A stretch of DNA of 19,963 nucleotides. Source: Planctomycetaceae bacterium. Lineage in GTDB: Bacteria; Planctomycetota; Planctomycetia; Pirellulales; Thermoguttaceae. The notes under the pieces were generated by a model. The model was not told the DNA's origin, made no database searches, and saw only the letters and a program-made list of their open reading frames with translations. Position numbers and translations under genes: made by a program. The stretch spans positions 1 to 19,963 of the forward strand of contig JAISJZ010000309.1 in the NCBI GenBank assembly GCA_031261125.1. Reading direction: 5' to 3'. Below are positions 7,601 to 13,644 of the stretch, in pieces. The stretch's first letter is position 1, and each line of letters opens with the position of its first letter.

Positions 7601-9634
7601 TTTTCCCTTGAATGTTACCGTCCCGGTTCCGTCTTTGATAAAACCGCCTTTGCCTGATACAGTACCGCTGATTTCGCTGTTCTTACCCTTTGTTTCAAAA
7701 ACGAAATCGTTATTCAGTTGCAGTTCACTGCCTTCGCTCCACTTCGTTTCCGTTGAAATGATTTTCACTTCGGTACCCGGTACGCCGGCATCGCCGATTG
7801 CCGAAACGGCGTTTGCCGCAACAGTGATTTTATCCAATCCGGCGGCACTGCCCATATTCAGCACCGCCCCATTACCGAGTAAAAACGTTCCTTCGGCGAT
7901 AGTGATGCCGGTGCTGTTCTTCGTTCGGGTTAAATCGGAATTACCGTACAAATTCCACGTCCCTTGTCCCGTCTTTTCAATGCTCAAAATCAAATTGGTA
8001 TCGGCAATAACTTCTGCGCCGGCGGCGTTCACTGACCTGATGCCGGCAACGGCAAACGGGTCAAACATATTGAAACTGTTATTGCTGCCGTCAACGCTGA
8101 CATTCACCTGAATATTGCCGGCATTCTGATTCAAAGTGTTAGCAAACGCTACCGCATTTGCTGTCCCCGTCTTCGTCTGCATATCGTATTCTTGCAGGTT
8201 GCCTTCAAAACTTGTGTTTGTACCGGCAAATGCTCCCAATTCCAAAATGTGTGTCCTGCCGTCGGTTGAATCGAAGAAAACCGCCCCGCCTGCCCCCGTC
8301 GCTTTGTTCGTTCGGAAATTGGAACCTTTTACGAATACGTCGGAGTTCTCTGCATAAATTGCTCCGCCGTGAGCGGTATAATTTGTGCTGTCCCGTAACG
8401 CTGCCCCGCTGACTTGCTGGTCATCAAAACCCGCAACATTGTTTGTGAACGTGCTGTTTTCCAAGCGGACGGTTGACTGCGTTTTTGCAAGCACCGCCCC
8501 GCCGCCGTAAGAAGAAGGCAGAAAAGACGTATTGTAGGCGTTATTGGCTTTGAAAACCGTCCGGTTACCGGTCAAATCGCCGTGTGCTAACAGAATTGCC
8601 CCACCGATGTTTGCTTCGTTCCGGTCAAACTCCGCCCCGTCAACATAAATGGTACTGCGGTAATCCTGATAATTATCGTAGAAACCGCTGATGCCGTTGT
8701 AATAATCGTCATAGAAAACTTCCCGTTCGTCTTCGTGAAAATCGAAACCGTATTCAACGTTTCCCAGATACCGGCGGTAGCGCGCGGCATTGATCGCCCC
8801 GCCGCCGACATAACTGACTTCGCTTGACCGGGAATCGTTCTGATAATAGGTGCTGTGATTAACGTTCTGTTGAAACACAACATTATTCACCGTCAATTCG
8901 CCGCCGTTGACTTCAATAACGTTGCTAAAATACAAACTGCCCTCGTTCTTGTTACCGATGAATTGAATCCCGCTGTTGACTGTCAAATTAGAATCCCATT
9001 TAACGATGAACTGCGGCGACGCGGTACCGTCTCTAATTTCCCGAACGGCATTGGGCGTATCCGGTTTTACGGTAACACGCGGTACATAACCGCCGACCGG
9101 CAGCGTATAAATATAAATCGGATTATCGTAATAATAATTGTATCCGATGCCGTCGTAGTAGTAAGTCCGGTTTTTCGTAGAAGAATCGTTGTTGTGCAGA
9201 ACAAGATTTGTATCGTAGGTAATGCCCTTTTGCGTTTTATCAAGGTTCCAGCCCAGCGTTGCCCGATAAGGACGGCCGTGACGTATCGGCAGCGGACCGG
9301 CACCGCTGTCCACCATCGAAAGGTGTTCCGGGTTCGACGACGGAACTGCGTTGTAATAATCAAAAAAATCTGCCCAGTACGGATAAGGAATGTTTTGATA
9401 GTCCGTCGGATAGCGCAGATAATCGACAACACCGTCGGGCTGTAAGGGTGTTGCCGGGTCCAACAGCAAATAGGGGAAATAGTAATTATCTGCCGAATTT
9501 GCAGGAAGAGCCGCTCCGACTTGAGCGGGGTCCCAAACGTGATAGTTGATGACTTCCTGCGCCGAAACCGCTGTTCCGAAAAACAGTACCAACAAGACCG
9601 TTGCTGAAAATGACCGAATGGAATGACGGGACAT
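4649..9634 (-). CDS. Type Va autotransporter with Pmp-like beta-helix passenger
   Basis: This 1661-residue surface protein starts with a Sec signal peptide (residues 1-25, cleavage after AVSA). Residues 30-180 are rich in Tyr, Asn and Asp. Residues 245-455 carry GGA[I/V] and FxxN motifs typical of chlamydial polymorphic outer-membrane proteins. Residues 552-1222 hold seven autotransporter-associated beta-strand repeats. Residues 1388-1661 form the C-terminal autotransporter barrel, ending in the canonical terminal Phe (GYDYRF). The barrel inserts in the outer membrane and the beta-helical passenger is displayed or released; adhesion is a plausible but unproven role. Residues near 1330-1385 probably form the linker through the pore, and no protease triad was recognised. 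The gene lies 75 bp downstream of a FecCD permease on the same strand, so co-transcription is possible. The ATG has no clear Shine-Dalgarno. Confidence 0.92.
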   Translation of the reverse strand: MSRHSIRSFSATVLLVLFFGTAVSAQEVINYHVWDPAQVGAALPANSADNYYFPYLLLDPATPLQPDGVVDYLRYPTDYQNIPYPYWADFFDYYNAVPSSNPEHLSMVDSGAGPLPIRHGRPYRATLGWNLDKTQKGITYDTNLVLHNNDSSTKNRTYYYDGIGYNYYYDNPIYIYTLPVGGYVPRVTVKPDTPNAVREIRDGTASPQFIVKWDSNLTVNSGIQFIGNKNEGSLYFSNVIEVNGGELTVNNVVFQQNVNHSTYYQNDSRSSEVSYVGGGAINAARYRRYLGNVEYGFDFHEDEREVFYDDYYNGISGFYDNYQDYRSTIYVDGAEFDRNEANIGGAILLAHGDLTGNRTVFKANNAYNTSFLPSSYGGGAVLAKTQSTVRLENSTFTNNVAGFDDQQVSGAALRDSTNYTAHGGAIYAENSDVFVKGSNFRTNKATGAGGAVFFDSTDGRTHILELGAFAGTNTSFEGNLQEYDMQTKTGTANAVAFANTLNQNAGNIQVNVSVDGSNNSFNMFDPFAVAGIRSVNAAGAEVIADTNLILSIEKTGQGTWNLYGNSDLTRTKNSTGITIAEGTFLLGNGAVLNMGSAAGLDKITVAANAVSAIGDAGVPGTEVKIISTETKWSEGSELQLNNDFVFETKGKNSEISGTVSGKGGFIKDGTGTVTFKGKTDNYTGDLTVRNGEFVVNSPESFKTTGSVVFEDGTTLAVAANSIVPNIDAHNITLGSGVNIKIAGVAESEQHFVVLNSDNAITGNFAENPALPADVDYLTASFGFNPNRTKYEGTVALTWNKSNPSDGNGTFTVETGTDAPDYFKVNAVLEDITAGGKKLTKAGRGTLELAAANTYRGGTDVKQGTLLLTNAEATGDGAVNVDKNANLNLNFNGVYDNEISGAGQVVKVGDTSVKLTNVLNDYTGGTVIKEGTVSIGSAAVLGTGTITFDGGKLYTENKEQEIIISQYITSAGNNDAWLDTATDTTLGAASAMTGTGGLRKTGTAKLTLQGTGGYAGTTKLEEGTLSLANINSLGRGDVEMSGGTVFENTAAITNNRNIILNGGTGVIQTNKNWKQTGTVSGIGGLTKTGEAALTLTGSNSFSGGLTLTEGTVAFDSVKNLGTGGIIFDGGTLKNTAVISDLTLPMSMTGGNSIRLETEQNLAISSRLTGSGGLIKSGDAALLLSGTNDYRGDTVINDGKLYLDGTLTHSDVIVNDGATLGGTGTVYSNVQFNLGSSYTWYAGVREEDSPYLTVKGRVNLNGAVFTPVTSSAEANYPDIMDGWTVLKYGELDADKQFASVNNEWSPFYDFVLDYSTRGEVNVIGYHRRNPRALSDSVAMSIVMPQTMVHRKVFDQIDKELSGGRYLGLKPLRLRSEQQSEQTRGQAASSVDHLWGNLYERTTEYESTFHTLNPWKFSSFGVQVGYSFLSTNWLSMGITGGFEAPLLKNSYDKIELCDSYAGFYFGKRIYGMWELKGYLGVGYQDYKSTRNDTRYLYKAKYRGDTFETSIELGRPVLIGSTVWRGHFGFDLMYAGTQGAVENSESAEYRAYSSASLTRLYATVGIDAQQRYRRGDMFAGVAYSNRIGGQSMPEVSVFYPASKSGTRLYGTNLGQNVFTIRGGGNYYFDDQRSRSLFVNVNGDIYADRAGGQNEISTTVGYDYRF
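5969..7981 (-). repeat. Seven autotransporter-associated beta-strand repeats
   Basis: Seven units of the form G.G.L.L.G...Y.GGT.V..GTL follow each other. Their cores begin near residues 555, 669, 842, 908, 1000, 1087 and 1175. Examples are AGRGTLELAAANTYRGGT and TGTAKLTLQGTGGYAGTT. The units are diverged, so this is an old protein-level repeat rather than a recent DNA duplication. They extend the right-handed beta-helix stalk. Confidence 0.85.
8270..8902 (-). repeat. Pmp-type GGA[I/V]/FxxN protein repeats
   Basis: Within the autotransporter, GGAI or GGAV occurs near residues 278, 344, 378, 423 and 449. FxxN occurs as FQQN, FDRN, FKAN, FTNN, FRTN and, just after, FEGN. This alternating pattern is the hallmark of the Chlamydia Pmp passenger, where each pair marks one beta-helix rung. 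A Tyr/Asp-rich insertion (residues 285-330) separates the first and second rungs. Confidence 0.8.
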
Positions 9635-9709
9635 TGCAGGAAATAAGGAAGATTTTCACTGTATCATCGTCTTTATCGGCAAATGGAAACGCCGGAGTTT
9701 AGATAATCC

Positions 9710-10729
9710 CTACCCCTGCCTATTCTTAAACAGCAGCAGCAGGAACACCGGAACACCGACAAATGCCGTCAACACGGCGACCGGCAGCGTCCGGGGGGCA
9801 AAGCAGAGCCGCGCCGCCGTATCCGCAACCAGTAAAAGCAGTCCGCCGAACAGCAGTGAAAACGGTAAAAGGAACCGGTAGTCCGAACCGACCAGCAGCC
9901 GGGCAATATGCGGCACCACCAAACCGACGAATCCGATAATGCCCAAAAGTGAAACAAGAACCGCTGTCAACAGCGAAGTCAGCAGCATTGTCAAAACCCG
10001 CAGCCGTTGAATAGGAACACCGAGTCCTTTCGCCGTCTCATCGCCGAGCATCAGGGCGTTATAGTTCCAACAGTGGAACAGAAAATACACAGACACCGGC
10101 ACGACACTCAACGCTATCAGCAATAACTGCGGATAGGCCGCCCTTGACGTATCGCCGAACATCCAATAGACAATCGCCGCAAGCCGGACATCATCCGAAA
10201 GATATTGCAGAAACATCATACCGGCGGAGAACAGCGAAGCGAATGCCGCACCAAGTAAAATCAGCGTTTCCGACTGAGTTCCTTTAATGCGTCCGGCGGC
10301 GAGAACAAACAGCGTCGTCAGCATTGCGAAAAGAAATGCGGACAAGGCGGTGCTTTCTTTGCCGGAAGCGGCACCGCCGAAGAACAGGGCTAGGGCGGCA
10401 CCGAACGCCGCCGCGTTGGAAATACCCAGCGTGAACGGCGAACAGAGCGGATTGCGGAGAACACTTTGCATTACAGCACCGGAAATACCCAAACCGGCAC
10501 CGGCGAGAACGGCGGCAAGCGTTTGCGGCAAACGGATGTTCCAGATAATTGTTGTGAACCGCGGGTCGGTCGGAAAACCAAACAGAGTTTTGAGCGTTTC
10601 GGCAAACGGCACCCGCACCGGACCGAGAGCAACGGCTGCGCAGAACACCGGCACCAGCAGGATACCGGTAAGAAGCAGGATAGAAATTCGGTACCGGATA
10701 GAACGGGAATAATGTAAGATCGGCTGCAT
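9710..10729 (-). CDS. FecCD-family ABC transporter permease
   Basis: This 339-residue integral membrane protein belongs to the BtuC/FhuB/FecCD family, which forms the channel of importers for ferric siderophores, haem or cobalamin. Family signatures are the GAVMQSVLRNPLCSPFTLG segment (residues 84-102), the coupling helix with GLGVPIQRLR (235-244), and GFVGLVVPHIARLLVGSDYR (266-285) followed by LLP and VADTAAR. Hydrophobic stretches fit about ten membrane helices and the length is normal. The substrate-binding protein and ATPase partners are not in the window: downstream is the autotransporter and upstream is a divergent hydrogenase operon. The gene is therefore an orphan here, or its partners lie elsewhere. 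Substrate cannot be told from the permease alone; iron is a reasonable guess given the neighbouring palindrome and iron-rich enzymes. The ATG has no Shine-Dalgarno. Confidence 0.9.
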   Translation of the reverse strand: MQPILHYSRSIRYRISILLLTGILLVPVFCAAVALGPVRVPFAETLKTLFGFPTDPRFTTIIWNIRLPQTLAAVLAGAGLGISGAVMQSVLRNPLCSPFTLGISNAAAFGAALALFFGGAASGKESTALSAFLFAMLTTLFVLAAGRIKGTQSETLILLGAAFASLFSAGMMFLQYLSDDVRLAAIVYWMFGDTSRAAYPQLLLIALSVVPVSVYFLFHCWNYNALMLGDETAKGLGVPIQRLRVLTMLLTSLLTAVLVSLLGIIGFVGLVVPHIARLLVGSDYRFLLPFSLLFGGLLLLVADTAARLCFAPRTLPVAVLTAFVGVPVFLLLLFKNRQG

Positions 10730-10759
10730 TGGAGAGTGCGTTTTCTGTTTCGTCCCGGC

Positions 10760-10788
10760 ATTCTACCATACATTTTATTTGTTTGAAA
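10760..10788 (-). promoter_or_regulatory. Candidate sigma-70 promoter of the FecCD permease gene
   Basis: On the minus strand TTTCAA (10783-10788) and TAGAAT (10760-10765) are 17 bp apart. The -10 box matches consensus at five of six positions; the -35 box is weak. A start near 10753 would leave a leader of about 25 nt, too short for a riboswitch. Confidence 0.35.
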
Positions 10789-10829
10789 ATTACATTTTTT
10801 TCCTAAATTTCTAATTCGTTCATATTTTA

Positions 10830-10847
10830 TTGATAAATTTTTATCAA
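10830..10847. promoter_or_regulatory. 18-bp palindrome TTGATAA-N4-TTATCAA
   Basis: A perfect 7-4-7 inverted repeat (TTGATAA / ATTT / TTATCAA) lies between the divergent fecCD and hydrogenase genes, about 100 bp and 82 bp from their starts. Its geometry equals that of the NADH-sensing Rex operator (TTGTGAA or TTGTTAA, N4, then the complement). Its TGATAA...TTATCA core also resembles a Fur box. Either regulator would make biological sense here, and the site alone does not decide between them. Confidence 0.55.
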
Positions 10848-10864
10848 ATTTCCGGTCTTTCTAC

Positions 10865-10878
10865 TTGACTTTTGTCAA
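10865..10878 (+). promoter_or_regulatory. FNR/FixK-like box overlapping the hydrogenase promoter
   Basis: TTGAC-TTTT-GTCAA is a perfect 14-bp palindrome matching the TTGAY-N4-RTCAA recognition pattern of the CRP/FNR superfamily (FNR, Anr, FixK). Its left half also reads as a -35 box (TTGACT), with possible -10 boxes TAGAGT at 10887-10892 (16-bp spacing) or TATATC at 10892-10897. The coding start is 50 bp downstream. The overlap with -35 leaves it unclear whether the bound factor would activate or repress. Confidence 0.5.
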
Positions 10879-10928
10879 AAACGGTGTAGAGTATATCTAT
10901 CAACCCTACAAATCTGCGAGGTGTTCTT

Positions 10929-12527
10929 ATGACACAGAATATAGACGTTGTGCTATCTGATACAAAACCAACTCTGCCGCCGTTATCCCGCCGGAATTTC
11001 CTGCAATTAGCCGGACTCGCTGGAACTGCCGGTGCCGCTGCGTTGACCGGTTGTCACGGAAAAACCGCCGGCGGTACCGGCTGGATGCCCGACCAGTATA
11101 ACGATGCCGGGACGTTCCCCGTTCACAGCCGCGGTCGGGTGCCGATTGATGTTATCAATCCGTCCATTTGCCGGGACGACAGGAAGTGTATCCTCTGCGG
11201 GCAATGTGCCGATGTTTGCAATAACGCCGAAGCCGTGATGGGGCATTACGAACTGCCGCTCATCAATGATATTCCCTGCGTTCACTGCGGACAATGCACG
11301 CTTTGGTGTCCGTCCGGTGCGATTACCGAAGTTGATGATACGGACAAAGTCCAATCCGCGATTGACAATCCCGATTTAACCGTGATTGCCCACACCGCTC
11401 CGTCGACCCGCATCGGACTCGGCGAAGAATTCGGTTTGCCGCCCGGAACGAACGTTGAAGGCAAACAGGTCGCGGCATTGAAAGCCCTTGGTTTTGACAC
11501 CGTTTTCGACACCAATTTTACGGCGGACTTGACGATTACCGAAGAGGCGACAGAGTTGGTTCACCGCATTACCGGCGAGAAGAAAGCACCGCTGCCGCAG
11601 TTCACGTCCTGCTGTCCGGGCTGGGTTAAGTTCTGCGAATACTTTTACGCGGACCTGATTGCGAATCTGTCGTCCGCCAAGTCGCCGATTGGAATGATCG
11701 GTCCGATGATTAAGACCTATTATGCCGAAAAAGCGAAACTCGACCCGAAGAAAATCGTTGTTGTCGGCGTAATGCCGTGTACCGCCAAGAAATACGAAGC
11801 GGCACGTCCCGAAATGAACAGCGTCGGTCGGTACCTGAAAGACCCGTCAATTCGGGACAACGACGTTATCATCACAACGCGGGAGTTAGCCCGGTTCATT
11901 AAGAAGCGGAATGTGGATTGGGAGAAACTCGACCCGAAAACGCTGTATGACAAGTTGTTGAGCGCGTACTCCGGCGGCGGGGCGATTTTCGGGGCGACCG
12001 GCGGCGTGATGGAAGCGGCAGTGCGTTCGGCGTATTTTTACATCACGAAGCAAAATCCGCCGAAAGAGTTTCTGAATATGCAGCCGATTCGCGGTTTGAA
12101 CGGCGTGAAAGAGGACAAATTCAAATTGCCGGTAGCGGGCAAAGAGACGGAAGTCCGTATTGCGGTTGTAACCGGTTTGGCGAACGCTCACGTTGTTCTC
12201 GACCAAGTCAGAGAGGATGTGAAGAGCGGCACAAAGGAACCGCGGTGGCATTTCATTGAATTTATGGCGTGTCCGGGCGGGTGCATCGCGGGCGGCGGTC
12301 AGCCGAAGACCTCGCTTCCGCCGTCGGATTCGGTGCGTAAAGCACGGACGGGGGCGATTTACTCGATTGACGAGCGGATGACGCTGCGGCTGTGCCACGA
12401 GAATCCTGAAATCGTTGCAATATACAAGGACTTCCTCGGCGAACCGTGCAGCGAAAAGTCGGAAGAGTTGCTGCACACAACGTATTTCGACAAGAGCAAT
12501 TTACTCGTCGCAAAAAAGAAGGCGTAG
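10929..12527 (+). CDS. hydA: Tat-exported periplasmic [FeFe] hydrogenase, catalytic subunit
   Basis: The enzyme interconverts H2 and protons/electrons at an H-cluster. Residues 20-25 (SRRNFL) plus a hydrophobic stretch form a twin-arginine signal, and LTGC at 39-42 is a possible lipobox. Two [4Fe-4S] ferredoxin motifs follow (Cys87/90/93/97 and Cys117/120/123/127). The H-cluster motifs are TSCCPGW (Cys228, Cys229), MPCTAKKYE (Cys284) and MACPGGC (Cys448, Cys452). By comparison with Clostridium CpI, the proton-path residues Cys228, Glu206, Glu209 and Ser248 appear kept. Residues 465-520 are the small-subunit domain fused in cis. At 532 residues it is a complete M2-type enzyme. GAGGTG lies 5 nt before the ATG. 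It heads an operon with HybA- and HybB-like subunits; the HydEFG maturases are not in the window. Confidence 0.93.
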   Translation: MTQNIDVVLSDTKPTLPPLSRRNFLQLAGLAGTAGAAALTGCHGKTAGGTGWMPDQYNDAGTFPVHSRGRVPIDVINPSICRDDRKCILCGQCADVCNNAEAVMGHYELPLINDIPCVHCGQCTLWCPSGAITEVDDTDKVQSAIDNPDLTVIAHTAPSTRIGLGEEFGLPPGTNVEGKQVAALKALGFDTVFDTNFTADLTITEEATELVHRITGEKKAPLPQFTSCCPGWVKFCEYFYADLIANLSSAKSPIGMIGPMIKTYYAEKAKLDPKKIVVVGVMPCTAKKYEAARPEMNSVGRYLKDPSIRDNDVIITTRELARFIKKRNVDWEKLDPKTLYDKLLSAYSGGGAIFGATGGVMEAAVRSAYFYITKQNPPKEFLNMQPIRGLNGVKEDKFKLPVAGKETEVRIAVVTGLANAHVVLDQVREDVKSGTKEPRWHFIEFMACPGGCIAGGGQPKTSLPPSDSVRKARTGAIYSIDERMTLRLCHENPEIVAIYKDFLGEPCSEKSEELLHTTYFDKSNLLVAKKKA

Positions 12528-12543
12528 CACCGCATTGTTTCGT

Positions 12544-12562
12544 CCCGCGGCTGTGCCGCGGG
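12544..12562 (+). other. Stem-loop between hydA and the ferredoxin gene
   Basis: CCCGCGGC and GCCGCGGG form a perfect 8-bp stem with the loop TGT, 16 bp after the hydA stop. A C-rich tract follows rather than a T-run, so it is unlikely to be a full terminator. In this 94-bp gap it may act as an mRNA-processing or stability element that sets subunit ratios, or be a copy of a dispersed palindromic repeat. Confidence 0.6.
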
Positions 12563-12621
12563 CAATCCCCTACACACAACACCGGCGGAAAACCGGCCGG
12601 CTAACATAAGCGAGGTGTCCG

Positions 12622-13503
12622 ATGAAAGGCGTATTAGTTGACTTAACGAAGTGCATCGGCTGCGGTTCCTGTTCCGTGGCGTGCAAATTGTACAATGACA
12701 ATAAATGGGTGGAAGACCGTGCTGAAACCGGCGGTCCGCGCGCCCAGTTGTGCGATGCTAACTGGACGGTTGTGCGTCAGGTCAAATTAGATAAGGACTT
12801 AAACGCTCTGCCGTTGTCGGAAAAGAAAGTTGATGCCGTCTCCGGTGCCACGGATTCGTCAAATCAGGTTTGGCGGTTCGTCAAAACACAGTGTTTTCAC
12901 TGCGCCGAGCCGGCGTGCGTTGCCTCGTGTTTTGCCAAAGCCCTGCAAAAGGACGAGAACGGAGCGACGGTGTATTATCCGAACAGTTGCGTCGGATGCC
13001 GGTACTGTATGCTGGCGTGTCCGTTCCATACGCCGAAATTTGAATGGGAAAAACCTCTGCCGCGGATTACGAAATGTATGTTTTGCAGCGGACGGCTGAA
13101 AAAGGGCGAGTCCCCGGCGTGCGTTTCGGTGTGTCCGACCAACGTAATGAAATACGGCGACCGGGACGAACTGCTGCAAGAGGCGAAACAAATCATTGCG
13201 AAGTCCAGCGGCAGGTACGTCGAACACGTTTACGGTGAAGAGGAAGTCGGCGGGACGGCGTGGATTTACATTTCGGACGTTCCGTTCGAGCAACTCGGTT
13301 TTCGTGTGATGGAACCTAAGAATCCGAATTCGTACCCGCTGCCGAGAAAGGCACTGCCGCACTGGACAGAACCGTATATGCACTGGACACCGATTTTGGG
13401 CGGTATCTGGGGTGTGGTGTTAGCGGGCTTGTATATCATCACCCGCCGGAACAAAGTCGCTGCGGAAAAGAACGCAAGTTCGCAACCGGCGGCTAATGGT
13501 TAG
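12622..13503 (+). CDS. hybA: HybA/FdnH-like four-cluster ferredoxin subunit with C-terminal membrane anchor
   Basis: This 293-residue electron-transfer subunit should wire the hydrogenase to the membrane quinone pool. Sixteen cysteines fall in four groups, 11/14/17/21, 91/94/99/103, 123/126/129/133 and 152/155/167/171, the DmsB/HybA/FdnH arrangement of four [4Fe-4S] clusters. Residues 256-274 form one transmembrane helix followed by TRRNK, which by the positive-inside rule puts the clusters in the periplasm. The protein has no signal peptide of its own, so, as for FdnH, it is probably exported with the Tat-bearing hydrogenase as a hitchhiker. A GCGAGGTGT ribosome site lies 4 nt before the ATG and is nearly identical to the one before hydA. 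It could also be called DmsB/NrfC-like; the HybB-like partner favours HybA. Confidence 0.9.
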   Translation: MKGVLVDLTKCIGCGSCSVACKLYNDNKWVEDRAETGGPRAQLCDANWTVVRQVKLDKDLNALPLSEKKVDAVSGATDSSNQVWRFVKTQCFHCAEPACVASCFAKALQKDENGATVYYPNSCVGCRYCMLACPFHTPKFEWEKPLPRITKCMFCSGRLKKGESPACVSVCPTNVMKYGDRDELLQEAKQIIAKSSGRYVEHVYGEEEVGGTAWIYISDVPFEQLGFRVMEPKNPNSYPLPRKALPHWTEPYMHWTPILGGIWGVVLAGLYIITRRNKVAAEKNASSQPAANG

Positions 13504-13517
13504 AAAAAGGAGAACCG

Positions 13518-13610
13518 GTGCCGATTTCAATGGACACGTTGACGGTACCGCCGGATGGTGTGATTTTGCTGCCGGAAGAGTTTTTTGACATAGAGGAATT
13601 AAACGGTTAG
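13518..13610 (+). CDS. Possible 30-residue small protein in the hydrogenase operon
   Basis: A short frame starts at GTG, 5 nt after AAGGAG, within 15 bp of the ferredoxin stop. An internal ATG at 13530 is an alternative. The peptide is acidic, with the segments TLTVPPDGVILLPEEFF and DIEELNG, and has no membrane helix. The first segment vaguely recalls the start of AbrB/MazE-type swapped-hairpin domains, but it is too short to fold as one. It could be a small accessory peptide, a leader for coupling, or a gene remnant. The good ribosome-binding site is the main support. I do not recognise a family. Confidence 0.35.
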   Translation: MPISMDTLTVPPDGVILLPEEFFDIEELNG

Positions 13611-13620
13611 CCGTTATACG

Positions 13621-13644
13621 AGGACAACTTTGTAGGACAACTTT
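13621..13644 (+). repeat. Tandem 11-bp repeat carrying the ribosome-binding site
   Basis: AGGACAACTTT occurs at 13621-13631 and again at 13634-13644, directly before the ATG of the membrane microprotein. Each copy contains an AGGA Shine-Dalgarno core; only the second is at a working distance (7 nt). It looks like a duplicated translation-initiation region. Confidence 0.75.

Noticed and set aside
5969..7981. CRISPR or DNA-level tandem repeats in the autotransporter
   Set aside because: The repetition is at the protein level with diverged nucleotides and no regular spacers.
8855..9445. A 196-codon open frame on the plus strand inside the autotransporter gene
   Set aside because: It is antisense to a clearly coding region with strong domain support, is rich in Arg, Ile and Val as expected for reverse-frame noise, and has no recognisable domain.
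10730..10860. Cobalamin riboswitch before the FecCD permease
   Set aside because: The region is A/T-rich, I see no B12-box-like conserved core, and the candidate promoter leaves a leader of about 25 nt.
11886..12476. A 196-codon minus-strand frame within hydA
   Set aside because: It covers the H-cluster and small-subunit regions of hydA on the opposite strand, has an Arg/His-rich shadow composition and no domain.
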